A stretch of 64,000 nucleotides of DNA. Source: Haematobia irritans (taxonomy: Eukaryota; Arthropoda; Insecta; Diptera; Muscidae). The stretch spans positions 222,372,085 through 222,436,084 of the forward strand of contig NC_134400.1 in the NCBI RefSeq assembly GCF_050003625.1, read 5' to 3'. Positions 45,920 through 57,906 of the stretch are shown here, in pieces. The notes under the pieces were generated by a model. The model made no database searches. It had not been told where the DNA came from and was given only the letters and a program-made list of their open reading frames with translations. Numbering within the stretch: the stretch's first letter is position 1; the number at the start of each line of letters is the position of its first letter. A program made the translations under genes and the position numbers.

Positions 45920-47452
45920 CAGTGGTGCCAACTGTTTTGGGCTGAAAATCGTCAATTTTTAAAATATTTTTCGTCAAAATCGTCAATTTGTCCCAAAAAA
46001 TTCGTCAAAAAATCGTCACCCATAAAATAGCTGAAAAAGGAACAAATTAAAAGTTTTATTAAAAAACATTAATAATTTCGTTTAACCCTCTAATTAAGTC
46101 ATCTAGTTTTCAGTTTTTTAAACGAAGATTAATTAAATTAAATTTTTAATTAATTAAAAGTAATATTTCTGATTGTAACTACACCCTGCCAACATTTTTT
46201 TAATTTGAGGGCGCTTCTGAGAATCCCCACTACGTCGAAAACAATCATATACGACATCAAAAACTCGTCGGAAAAGCGCCGTCACTATTGAGAAGTTGTA
46301 CCACGCCAAGTTACTACGAAAAAGTTTCTCATCAGTGCAATTATTAGGTGCCTATTTAGATCAATTTCGAAGGACGCCAATAAGAACCCCTGCAAACTAT
46401 CAGAAAAAGTGCATTTGAAGGTAATTGTAGAAGAATCATTGTGGTCAAGTAAAACACGATTGTGTAGATGTTTATTGATTTGATTAAACATTTATAATTT
46501 CTTATAAATATAACATTTTTGGGTTTATCTCATCACATTTAACATAATTTTTTGCATTAATAAAAGAATGATGTTGAGTTATAAGTAGCAAGTTACATAT
46601 TGCAGCGTCTATCAGCCAGTTTGTTTATTTTCGATGGAGACAGCGTGCCTGGAAAAATATTTGAAAAACGATCACTTTATTCTATTTGGAAAGTCGAAAA
46701 TTGTTCACCATATACCTTTCACAATTTTAAGCGTAATATCTATGTTTTCAGAACTTTATTTTCGTTTTTATTTAAATAAAATATAACAAGCTGGTTGCGC
46801 TTGGCGTTTCACAAAAAATAAAATGGCTCTTCTAACAGTAGTGATGGCAAAATACTTTCATGTACATTTTGTACTTTTTGATATGCTTTCCCCATCACAG
46901 TTCGCGATGGTTGTGGTGACATTTACGAGTCTGTGGTAGCGATGAGGATGAAATGGAACTTTGAAATGCTGGCAGGGCATATACTACATTGTTTAACAAA
47001 ATTTTCTTGACAGAAAAATGTCCTAGTCTCCAAGCGAATTTAAATCCTTATTACTGGCTCGTGTATAATTTTTATTATTTCTATTACGGTAATGAATAAA
47101 GTGAATTTAACTAAGCCAAGACAAAAGAATACCTTACAATGTTTAAGTTTCAAAGGAATTCCGCATTTTAGGTTTATTTATATTGATTGCTTTGAAATTT
47201 CTTTCTACATTGGAGACGGTTGGAAGCAAGCTACATATAAATTGTCATATTTTGAGAATAAAAAAGCTTGTTTACATTACACCTTATGAAATTCGTCAAC
47301 TTATAACTACATCACTTTGAAAAATCGTCAAATCGTCATAAAAAACTTTAAAAAGAAACACTTGTGTCGATCATTTTAAAAAATCGTCAAAGGCAAAATT
47401 TACCATCAAAAATCGTCAAAATGACGAAAAATCGTCAGAGTTGGCACCGCTG
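45920..47452. mobile_element. hAT-type non-autonomous element
   Basis: The left end CAGTGGTGCCAACT and the complement of the right end, CAGCGGTGCCAACT, agree in 13 of 14 bases. An exact 8-base target duplication, CTTCCAAT, lies outside both (45912-45919 and 47453-47460). CAG-starting ends with 8-base duplications define hAT elements. Subterminal AAAATCGTCAA words are repeated at both ends, a typical transposase-binding arrangement. No hAT transposase is present. A CCCTGCC element lies within it. Confidence 0.92.
46194..46977 (-). mobile_element. CCCTGCC-ended element, copy 2
   Basis: Nested in the hAT element and reversed relative to 42079-42830. The left end is CCCTGCCAACATTT and the right end AAATGCTGGCAGGG. 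Shared internal text includes AGTTGTACCACGCCAAGTTA and the GATGTTGAGTTATAAGTAGC block. ACTACA at 46188 and 46983 may be a chance or a footprint of the insertion. Confidence 0.72.
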
Positions 47453-47858
47453 CTTCCAATTCGGGCCATAAAAAGTTCGTTGACCTGACCGGCCTCATTT
47501 TGGCCTGATGATGCCGCCAGCCCATAAACCGCACCAAACAGTCACTCTTTGTGGGTGCATTGGTTTTTCGACAATCACTCTTGGATTCTCATTCGCCCAA
47601 ATGAGGCAGTTCTGTTTATTGACGAATCCACTGAGGTGAAAATGTGCCTCATCACTGAAGATGATTTTCTTCGAAAATTGATCATCCATTGTTGCCATTT
47701 CTTGGAACCATTTAACACGTTGTTGGATTGTGTATCTCTCCATGGTTCAAATTGAGTAAGTCTGAAATAGAGAAATGTCAAATAAAATTAGGAAAAAAAC
47801 TTGGCGTTTAGGTGTGCTTCACATTCAACATCGGCCCTTACAATTTAACCACCCTTTA

Positions 47859-50479
47859 TTAAGAAACATTTTCATGTAAAAATAAATGTCTGCTTAAAAT
47901 CCAAATTAAAAAAGATACTTCAAAGTAAATTATTTTTTTTTTTTCAGAGTTTCGTGTCCTAAATTTAATAAGAAAAAAAATTGTGGTAAAGATTAACAAT
48001 CTCAATTAAAAGTTCATTATTTCAAAAAAATATTTGCCGGTTTAAAAATCCAAATTATAAAAAAAACATCAAGACAAAAAAAGTTTTCTTAATTCCAAAA
48101 AAAAGCAAAACTATAAACCAAAGATCGAAAATTCTTAAAATAAGTCTTAGCCTTTTTTAATATTTTTTATCTTAAATATAAAGACTCAATATATCACTTC
48201 ATTTAAGGGCAATTTATTTTAGTCAAGAATAATTTTCTTTTCTTTAAGGAAAACTCGAAGCAGGGATTGGACGGACGATGGAACAAAAACATGGAAATTG
48301 TTTTATTGTTTGTATATCTCTCATTTCCAATAATGAGGAAAAATCATTTTTTTACCTCTTTTTGTTTATATTAAAGTTGTCAATTTAATACAAAAAAAAA
48401 TCGCGTATTAGATTGGAATGCTCTTCATTTTTATTATAACATCAAATTATCCCAAATCACCAAATATTTATGGGATATCTATTAACATTTTTTTCCAATG
48501 GCTAATTCTTCTAAGAACTTCAGAGATACTAATAGTAGATTTTCCAGTTGTTTTTAAATGCAGTGCCAGTGGAAACAGTCTCATTAGAATTCTTGCGCTA
48601 CCAGCGCTATTCTCTATAATATCATAGGATTTTAAAAGCGCCATCTATAATAGCATCCGAAACCAACCCTTAAGGATAAATAAGACTCGCCTCAGTTTAG
48701 GTAGCAAACTAAGCTAATTAGAACAAAGCATTTTCCACCCTAAATGTTTTGTTAAATTTTCTCATGAGAATATTCAAGGTTTTTTATTCTTTTAAGATCT
48801 TATCAGATCGTACAGAAAATTTGTTACGATGTGTTTATAATTGTTTGAAAATCATTGGAATATTTAAGTAACACAATGACTTTCAAACTTGAAAGATAAA
48901 TGAAATCAAAAAATGTGGATTGAAATATTGTAAACCCTATGTGGGTAAATTTATTAAAAAATGTACCAAAAAAAAATGCACATATAGGGTAGCTATCACA
49001 AAGTATTACCAAGTTTAAACTTTAATCGAAGATCTTCAAAATTCTACATCTTTCATTTGTCCCCAAATCCTAAACCAAATGAAGTAGTGCGAAATTATTT
49101 TGCTGTTATCGGTTCCCATAACAATATACAATAATTTAAACAGACAATCTACTTGTATTCAATGTTTTGTTTTTAACGTTGAATCCAAAGAGTATTCGGA
49201 CTATATGACATTCATCTCGATTTTCATATAGAAAATAAAAAATAAATTATTGTCATAGAGACTTTTTACTTCCCCGCATTTGAGTAGGTAACTTTGGTTC
49301 ATATCCATGGCATTGACAGCCAACAAGACAAAGAGTAATCTGTGGGATGATAAAAATATGGCTTTGATTGTAGTACATTCGCAGCTATATGGTAGTACCA
49401 CTTTGTGGCTATTCCCACCAGAAACCTCTATTGGTAGAATTTGTTTTTTTTTCTCATATATTCCATGTTCTGTTATTGCTTCCATTTTAGTTTGGGTTTC
49501 CATTTTCAGTCACTTGTTTTTTTCTATTATTTTTATTTCACTTTGTGAGCAGTGGTTTTGGTTTCGCTAGCATTCCGTATTCATGGCTAAGGCGCCATTT
49601 TTATTACAATGTTAGTTGTTTTAGTGATTTCCGTTTCCAGTTCTCATGCCCATTTGCATGCTTTTGTTATTGTTTGGTTTTGACAACGGAAATCTTTTTC
49701 ATGCTGCAAAAGGACCACCACTGGTAGTACTGCACAGTCGAACCATTAACAATAAACCCGGGGAAAAAAAGCAAAAATCTTTCCAACAATGATTTTGACC
49801 ATTTCTCCTAACTAAGCGAGAGATGAATATTTAGCAATTTTTTCCTCTAAAATGTGAATTTTGTTTTTGATTTTTTTTCTTTCTTTGTCCCTTTTCCTTG
49901 ATTTTTGTTTCCAGAAAATTTTTAAAGAAAAAAAACTGCATTGTTTTTCTTTTGTATTTTTGCTAAATCGTCATGTTTTACGTTATTCAACACTTTGGTA
50001 TCATTGCCCTGGCCATAAGAATATAGACTCTACACATAGAGAAAAAAAAATTTTATTCCTTGATTCTTAATATCGTGCAACGATCTACTAATTATTGTTG
50101 TGAATGAAAATATGATAAAAATTATAAAATTAAATTTTTTGCTAATATTTTCACTAAGATGTAATTTTCTACAAATTGTTGGCATTGTTGTATACTCAGA
50201 TAGTGAACCACCCGCAATCAGAGTGTTCACGCAACCGGGTTTTTAAACAGTTGTCGGTGTATCCGAGAATAAAATTTTTTGATTTTACCCTTACTTTCTA
50301 AGGACATTTTATTGTAATAGAGAAAACCGATTAATCTATGTTCAAAAACCGGGTTTCGAGTCTACCAAAAATCTCAATTTTTAAGTTTTTACAACTCAAC
50401 CCTACCCGCGACCATATCCTCTGTTTTCTTCAATTCGAAAATTAGCATTTACGACGGCAAAAGCGATTCACCTAATGTG
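47859..50479. other. Gene-free stretch
   Basis: No gene is supported. About 47870-48260 has AT-rich text with weak likeness to 33400-33620 and 62050-62190 (CTTTAAACC- and TTAAAATCC-type words). A 87-codon plus-strand frame (49307-49570) and a 100-codon minus-strand frame (49503-49201) overlap and lack known domains. Confidence 0.5.
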
Positions 50480-50700
50480 GGTGTATGGCTACAGGAACAT
50501 ACAAGGAAACGGATACAATGGGTTCGATCGTTGTTTTGATCGTCCATTGAAAAAGTTTTCAGTGGTGGTTTATCCCCTCTTACTAATACTGATGGCATTT
50601 TTAGTACTTAATACTTCTGTAAGGGCGATTTCAATTCGGTGAAAAGATGCAACGCACCCGAAACTGAATGCAAAATATGAAAGACACTGTCATAGCTTTT
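50480..50700 (+). repeat. Eroded SINE copy
   Basis: GGATACAATGGGTTCGATCG is a degenerate head, and TTTTCAGTGGTGGTTTATCC with CTTACTAATACTGATGGCAT follows the SINE body. The rest has drifted too far to delimit. Confidence 0.5.
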
Positions 50701-53540
50701 GACTTCAATATTCCTCACAATATTGTGAATTAACAATAACTTTGGAATGGCACTACCATTTGGGCGAAAATACAATGTGGGACAAAGTAGGTAATATTTT
50801 GTTTTTTTTTTTCGAAACGAAAACGCCCTAAGTAATTCAACACGTTATATGACTCAGCTATAGAACCAAGCAGCACTAATTAATTGGGGCAGAAGATAAC
50901 AACGTAGAGCATCACAATACCACTGAAAGAATGTCTGGAACAGTAGGCGAGAATACGAAAGCAAATTTTCCACCATCATACATGAAATCAGTTGCATGGA
51001 CCTATGGCATCATACAAATTGGATTCTCTGCGTGGTTCGATCGAATATTCTTACATGATTTTTTAATAGGCTCTACACATTAAACTCAAATTCCACATTT
51101 TTCTTCTTATATGGTAAATGACAGTTGAAATCCAGTTAAAGTGGGTTTGGGAAGAGTAATGTGGCTTTCTTAGCTACAATGTCCATATTCGAATTTCTCA
51201 CAGTGTCACCAATGGCCAACAGTTTTTTTCACCACATTGTGTACATTTTCAAAGAGTTTTTCCTTGCATATGCTAACATCCTTTTTGTGCAAAGTTTGCA
51301 CTCCTCCTATTCGAAGCTTCCGAATGGTACCAAAGGCAAAAACAGAAAAAAAAAACTATCATTGCCCCCCATACTATATCCGTTCCAAATGTAAGCATAT
51401 GTACATAGTACATACATACATACTTCAAATATTAATGTTTGTATATCCTGACGGAGTTTTTGCTTTTCGATGACTGGCTGATTGTCGGAGAATGTGTTTT
51501 GTATAGACATGCATAGAGTTTTTGGATACTAAAATTTATACTAACCATGTCATTCAGCTTGCAACAATTCTACTTTTGGAACCATACTTCCGACATCGTT
51601 AGGTAAAAATTCCAAACTTTTCTTTCGAAAAACAATCTTAAATAGGGACAAGAACTTATTGAGGAAGTTCAGAAAACATAAGTTCATAGTTCTATACTTT
51701 AAAAAGTGCGTGGAATAAAAAAAAACATAATATAAAGCGCAGAAGAGAGGAATGCAATCAGCAAATATATTAATGTTCCCACGCATGTTGTATAGCTCAA
51801 TTGATCGTTTTCGTCAACACATTCGAATATAATGTACGCACGCATAAGCGCATGGTACGTAATTCCACCTTAAGTTTAGTTCACTCGATTGTGACATATG
51901 TGGGTATTTCGGTAACAACATCAACTACAAAATAACACAAAATAATGGGGCCAATTTCAACTTCGATGATTGATTGTTTTTCTCACAAAATGATATTTTT
52001 CTTTCAGTATATCGAAATTACCATGGCTAAATTGTAATACTAGTCGGACTCTGATATACATGTCCAAACTGAATCATAACAAGGCGAAATAATCGGATGA
52101 GGATATTGCGGTTAACTGTGGAATAGATTCAGCAACAGTGTACGTTTAGTATACAGGATAGACGGTGATTAGGGGGATTTGGAAGTAAAATTGATAGACC
52201 CAGACACCATAGCCACATCAAAAGATTCGGCACGAGAACAAAACAAACGATCACTATTGCGAACCGGTCAAAGGAATGTGAGCTGGTTTATGAAATATCC
52301 AGAGCAGATCAGAACGAGATGTAAAAGTGTAACATGACAACCCGGAGAAACAATGACGGAGCACACATATCTATCACCTTTGCATTCACAGGATACAGAC
52401 GTCTTCTATGAAACGAAACGATGTTACCATTTAGAGTGTACTCAATGATTACGTCGAGCAGACTGTGCTTCTATATTCTAAGCCCACCCTAATCCGGAGT
52501 GGATTTTTTTGGCAAAACGCAGATGAGATAACATCCAAATAAATGGCCTTAAATTTAAAGCAAATCAATTCATTGAAGTAGTGACATGAATGACCTAAAT
52601 CAAATATCTACTATAAGTTCTTTTATTTGTCCATTTGAATTGAAAACTTTAGCTACTTGGATAAACTGCATTTAATAAACGGCATCTATATTTCGACCAC
52701 GCTAAAGGGAATTTTGTTTATTGTCCTTTATTTGTATATATATATAGTTTGTCTTCTTTGCGGGCAAATATTTTTTCTAGTTTCACTGAACCAGGGGGGA
52801 TTTTCTTTTCAATTTATCCTTTGTACTTTTCTTTCTATCTATCTTTCTTTCTGTTTTTTTTTTTTTTTTTTTCAGTATATTTTTGCCCTTATGACCATGG
52901 GTGTTGCTGTTGTTGTTGCAATATTATGACTCCTTGGATTCGAATCATTGTGGTCCATAGTCGCCTAGGGAACCATACCTCCTAAAAAGCAAGTCAGGCG
53001 AAAAACCAACCAGCAATTCAACCAAGCAACTGGCCATAAGTGTTCCGAGTATGCTGAGCATGTAACTTTTGGTATTTATGACTATTGTCGGAAAGCAAAT
53101 ATTTGTCTGCAGCAGCACATAAAAACAGCAGTTAAATGCTGTAGTAGACATAGTCAGAATATGTAAGAGAAAGCCCGAATATAATCGAAGGATACCTAGG
53201 TGCTATACTATGTGTGCTATATGAACATTAATGTAAAATGAGAGGAATGTAACCAGAAGACCATCACAGTCGACACCAGTATCCCAGTGTCAATATCTAA
53301 TAGTTCGAGAGATTTGTACAATTTCTGTTTGTTGTTAGGAAACCATTAAAGTATCTCTGTATCCGCAAATGCTTACAAAAGATTTTTTAAACAGTTTACA
53401 AAATTTTAAAAAAGTGAGTGATATTCAAAAAATTTTGAAATTTCCATATTAAAACTGGATTTAAATCTCATCGAGATATCCTTCTATTTTTTACATGATA
53501 TAATAACCGATATCGGCCCTCTTCCCAGTACCTTTCTTAT
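50701..53540. other. Gene-free stretch
   Basis: No gene is supported. A long T run lies at about 52854-52873, preceded by TTTCTTTCTATCTATC. Open frames at 51161-51510 and 52657-52985 run through simple sequence. At 52080-52500 base composition is higher in G and C, but no open frame or domain was found. Confidence 0.5.
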
Positions 53541-54486
53541 TTCTACACGCACCACCATAGAATAGTGACGGGGGTATAATAAGTTTGTCATTCCGTTTGT
53601 AACACATCGAAATATCGATTTCCAACTATATAAAGTATATATATTCTTGATCAGGGAGAAATTCTAAGACGATATAACGATGTCCGTCTGTCGGTCTGTT
53701 GTAATCCCGCTACAGTCTTCAATAATGAAGCAATCGTGTTGAAATGTTGCACAAACTCGCCTTTTGTCTGCAGGCAGGTCAAGTTCTAAGATGGGCTATA
53801 TCGGTCCAGGTTTTGATATAGTCCCCATATAAACCGACCTCCCGATTTGGGGTCTTGGGCTTATAGAAATCGTAGTTTTTATCCAATTTGCCTGAAATTT
53901 GAAATCTAGTGGTATTTTATGACCATAAAGAGGTGTGCCAAAAATGGTGAGTATCGGTCCATGTTTTGGTATAGCCCCATATAGACCCATCTTCCGATTT
54001 TACTTCTTGGGCTTATAGAAACCGCAGTTTTTATCCAATTTACCTGAAATTGGAAATCGAGAGGTACCTTAGAACCGTAAAGAGGTGTGCCAAAAATGGT
54101 GAGCATCGCTCCATGTTTTGGTATGGTCCCCATATAGACCGACCTCCCGATTTGGGGTCCTGGGCTAATAGAAACCGTAGTTTTTATCCAATTTGCCTGA
54201 AATTTGAAAATCTAGAGGTACTTGAGGATCATCAAAAGGTGTGCCGAAAATGGTCCGTATCGTTCAAGAGATGTTAATTATTCCTCTAAAACTCAAACAA
54301 AAACAGTTCTTATAAATCCAGAATTTGATATAGTCCTCATAGGTGAAATCTTTAAATTTATCTTCGGGAAGTGTCCTTAAGTCCTCAAGCCCTCCTGAAA
54401 TTTCAAAGGAAAACCTAATATTTGGTTCATGGTTCTGGGTATTTAAGATTCGGCCCGGCCGAACTTACTGCTGTATATACTTGTTT
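53541..54486 (-). repeat. Family 2 dispersed repeat, most complete copy
   Basis: From the left: CACCACCATAGAATAG tail, CATTCCGTTTGTAACACATC, a GTCCGTCTGTCGGTCTG tract, then repeated units with AGGTGTGCCAAAAATGG at about 53932, 54084 and 54239 (steps of 152 and 155 bases). The head complement GGCCCGGCCGAACTTACTGC ends near 54485 with ACTTGTTTT. The layout parallels family 1, although the sequence is largely different. Non-coding; the open frames come from the tandem units. Confidence 0.75.
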
Positions 54487-54536
54487 TATAAAATATTGCG
54501 ACTAATTTTAAGTTAAATTAATAATAAAGTCTCTTT

Positions 54537-55948
54537 CACTGAAAACGAAAATTATGCTCGGTTCTAAAAATTTCGTCTTTACACTAATGATTTTGGTATT
54601 GATTTCGAGCTAAAGAAGTGGAGTAAAGACAAATTTATGCTACAATTCCCTTTTAAATTTTGAGTTTTGCGTACTTAATTCAACGCAACAACGTTTAATG
54701 TATTCGTTTTTTTTTTCAGCTATTATCTCCATGTGCTATCAGAAACCTTAAAAGTCATATTAACGACAACTTGAATTCCCAAATCGACCACAAGTATAAA
54801 GTATGATATATTTCAATGTTTATGCCGATAAAATATAGGGTTGAAAAAAATCTTCTATTTTTAAACGTTTTTTGACTGATTTGAGGTATTTTTCATAATT
54901 ATTAAAACCGTATTTACCTTGGTCAAATATACTTTCTTTCATGTTTAAGTCGAATTACATAATTATAAAGACAAAGCGACTTTACACCTTCAATGAAAAT
55001 TTTATCGACTTTTGGACAAGGAAAAGAATCAGAAAAATGCGTGTTCTACACGGACGAAAAAGACTGTTTTTCATATGTTTGAGTGTAAAAATTCAATGTT
55101 TGGAACTCAATTTTTTTTACACAGTATTTTTAAGTGCAAGCATATAATGTCCATAAACTAGCATAACATGTTGGGGACATATATGTTAATATGTTAGAAC
55201 ATATTATGTTTGGGACATAAAATGTTTGTAGGGAGCCACCGTGGTGCAATGGTTAGCTTGCCCGCCTTGCATAGTCGTGGGTTCGATTCCTGCTTCGACC
55301 GAACACCAAAAAGTTTTTCAGCGGTGGATTATCCCACCTCAGTAATGCTGGTGACATTTCTGAGGGTCTCAAAACTTCTCTAAGTGGTTTCACTACAATG
55401 TGGAACGCCGTTCGGACTCGGCTATAAAAAGGAGGTTCCTTGTCATTGAGCTTAACATGGAATCGGGCAGCACTCAGTGATAAGAGAGAAGTTCACCAAT
55501 GTGGTATCACAATGTGAATAGTCTAAGTGAGCCTGATACATCGGGCTGTCACCTAACCTAACCTAACATAACCTATAATGTTTTTAAATATAATATGCTT
55601 AGATGCAAACATATATTAATTTGGAAATAGCCTATAAACATATATGTGTTTAGAAAGAGAGACCTAGAGAGTATGCTGCAAGTAAAATAATAGAAGTAAC
55701 CAATTGGCGCCTTAAAAATATATCTACACAAAAAAATTTCATTAAAATTTTTTACTACCAGTGTATGCCCTAGGGTGAAACATAATATGTTTGAATAATA
55801 CAAATAATATTTTGTTTGGACCAATCCTGAAAATATATATGCTTGAAGAAACATGTGTTTGGGGTATATGTTACAGAAGCGATTTTTTTCAGAGTGTATT
55901 CTAAGCAAAATTCGTATTCGTATTTGGAGGACATGAAGTCTCAAGACA
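54537..55948 (+). mobile_element. Family 4 MITE split by a second repeat
   Basis: The left part (54537-55040) follows the 44768-45411 copy from ACTGAAAACGAAAATTATGC to CGACTTTTGGACAAGGAAAA. The end part (about 55895-55948) has TTCTAAGCAAAATTCGTATT and GAAGTCTCAAGACAATATT. Between them is a repeat rich in ATGTTTGGGACATA-like words (about 55045-55890), which in turn holds the SINE at 55234-55574. Family 1 copy E begins directly at its right end. Confidence 0.6.
55234..55574 (+). mobile_element. tRNA-derived SINE, best copy
   Basis: The head GTGGTGCAATGGTTAGCTTG contains a good A box and GTGGGTTCGATTCCTGC a canonical B box, spaced as in a tRNA. The body carries CTTCGACCGAACACCAAAAA, TTTTTCAGCGGTGGATTATC, GGACTCGGCTATAAAAAGG and TCCTTGTCATTGAGCTTAAC, and the 3' end is CCTAACCTAACCTAACATAACC. 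AATGTTT flanks both sides and may be a target duplication. It is non-coding and dependent on a LINE. Confidence 0.88.
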
Positions 55949-55954
55949 ATATTT

Positions 55955-57774
55955 TTATACCCTGCGCTACACTGTGGAACAGGGTATTATAAGTTAGTGC
56001 ATATGTTTGCAACACCCAGAAGGAGACGAGATAGACACATGGTGTCTTTGGCGAAAATGCTCAGGGTGTGCTCGATATAGCGATGTCCGTCTGTCCGTGA
56101 ACACATTTTTGTAATCAAAGTCTAGGTCGCAGTTTTAATCCAATCGACTTCAAATTTGGCACAAGTATATGTTTTGGGTCAGAACAGATCCCTATTGATT
56201 TTGGAAATCGGTTCAGATTTAGATATAGCTCCCATATATATATTTCGCCCGATATGGACTTATATGGCCCCAGAAGCCATAGTTTTACCCTAATTTACTT
56301 AAAATTTTGCACAAGAAGAACAATTACTACTATAGTCAAGTGTGCCAAATTTTATTGAAATCGGTTCAGATTTAGATATAGCTCCAATATATAGCTTTCT
56401 GCCGATTTACACTCATATGACCACACAGAAAAAAATGTCACCAAAATATTTCCAATTAAAAAGTTAATTGAAGTTGAAAATGTTTTCTATTAATAAATTA
56501 ATTGATACAATTAACTTTTTAATCATGATAGAAACATTAAGTTAATTAAGCCAGTGATTGAAAATTTTAAAATTTTTAATTAAAAAATTAATTGATACAA
56601 TTAACTTTTTAATCAAATTCGGAAGACTTATTCAGTTAAAAAAAGTGCTTATTTTTTTTAATTTTTAATTAAAAATGTATTTCAAACAATGATTTGTTAA
56701 TCCAAATAAAAACTCTAAGTCAATTCAGAAAGTAATTAAAAATAGTTACCTTTTTTAATTAATAAATTAATTGAGTTTTGCAATCAACATCAATTAAATT
56801 TTTAATTGAATCAATTAAAAAATTAATTGAAATTTGCTGAAAAAATCAATTAATTCTTTAATCAAGAATTTTTTCTATGCCCAATTAAAACTGTGATTGA
56901 TACTATCATTTTCGTGATTGAAGACATTTCAATTAAAAAATCAATTAATTTGGTGATTGAATCAGAAAAAATTTTTTTGTGTGCACAGAGGCCAATTGTT
57001 TGCTCCGATTTAATCCCATATATATCTTTCGCCCGATATGGACTAATACGGTCCCAGAAGCCAGAGTTTTACCCCAATTTGGTTGAAATTTTGCACAGGG
57101 AGTAGAATTAGCATTGTAGCTATGCGTGCCAAATTTGGTTGAAATCGGTTCAGATTTAGATATATCTCCCATATATAGCATTCGCCCGATTTATACTCAT
57201 ATGACCACGGAGGCCAATTTTTAACTCCGATTTAGTTGAAATTTTGCAGAGGGAGTAGAATTAGCATTGTTGCTATGCGTGCCAAATTTGGTTAAAATCG
57301 GTTCAGATTTAGATAGAGCTCCCATATATATGTTTTTCTGATTTCGACAAAAGGGTCAAAATACCAAAATTTTCCTTGTAAAATCGCCACTGCTTAGTCG
57401 AAAAGTTGTAAAAACGACTCTAATTTTCCTAAACTTCTAATACATATATATCGAACGATAAATCATAAATAAACTTTTGCGAAGATTCCTGAAAATTGCT
57501 TCAGATTTAAATGTTTCCCATATTTTGTTACTAACATTGTGTTCCACCCTAGTGCATTAGCCGACTTAAATTGTGAGTCTATAGATTTTGTAAAAGTCTA
57601 TCAAATTCTGTCCAAATCGAGTGATACTTAAATGTATATATTTGGGACAAACCTTTATATATAGCCCCCAACACATTTGACGGATATGATATGGTATCGA
57701 AAATTTAGATCTACAAAGAGGTGCAGGGTATAATATAGTCGGCCCCGCCCGACATTAGACTTTCCTTACTTGTT
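55955..57774 (-). mobile_element. Family 1 repeat, copy E
   Basis: The tail TATACCCTGCGCTACACTGT is at the left and the head (CCCGCCCGACATTAGAC, then ACTTGTT) at the right, 133 bases before the CAP-G-like start codon. An AT-rich element (56425-56985) is inserted. The left edge lies in the end of a family 4 MITE, so copy E is younger than that MITE. Confidence 0.85.
56425..56985. mobile_element. AT-rich AATTAATTG palindrome element
   Basis: It interrupts family 1 copy E between CATATGACCAC and AGAGGCCAATT. Ends CACAGAAAAAAAT and ATTTTTTTGTGTG are inverted. The whole interior is built of AATTAAAAAATTAATTGA-like words in both orientations, giving great fold-back potential. Related pieces lie near 25640, 29375, 40940, 41570, 42900 and 58550. 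Non-coding. Confidence 0.65.
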
Positions 57775-57906
57775 TTCTGCTACAGAATGCTTTGCCGAAT
57801 TGCTTTTTTAACAAAGCAAGCTTTGATTTTTTTTCTGTTTGTCGTTATGAGAAAGTGACATCAGTTTCGGAATTTTAAACTCGTTGGGAATTCAAAGCAA
57901 AGAAAT

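Larger units (their letters stand above)
45547..47743 (-). pseudogene. DD41D transposase split by a hAT insertion
   Basis: The N-terminal piece (47743-47495) shows KKIIFSDEAHFHLSGFVNKQ, with the first catalytic D, and VTVWCGLWAGGIIRP. The C-terminal piece (45918-45547) shows MWFQQDGVTCHTA and SCDLTPLDFFLWG, with 41 residues between the second and third D, and ends at a stop near 45547. When the hAT element is ignored, the reading frame passes across the insertion site in the C-terminal piece (WPELEDMDVDD). Upstream of it a stretch is missing and a stop follows GGIIRPK, so part of the gene (about 30 residues) had been deleted. The helix-turn-helix part is also absent. It is an old inactive copy. 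Confidence 0.85.
45480..47856 (-). mobile_element. DD41D mariner-type element, disrupted
   Basis: The right end, read on the minus strand, is AAGGGTGGTTAAATTGTAAG with TA outside at 47857-47858. The left end is not recognisable and probably lost near a poly-T run. A hAT-type element (45920-47452) interrupts it. A lone end of the same subfamily is at 59153. It differs in its terminal sequence from the DD41D element at 17841. Confidence 0.8.

Noticed and set aside
52657..52985. Possible small membrane protein
   Set aside because: The hydrophobic run is produced by a long T tract and TTTC/TATC microsatellite.
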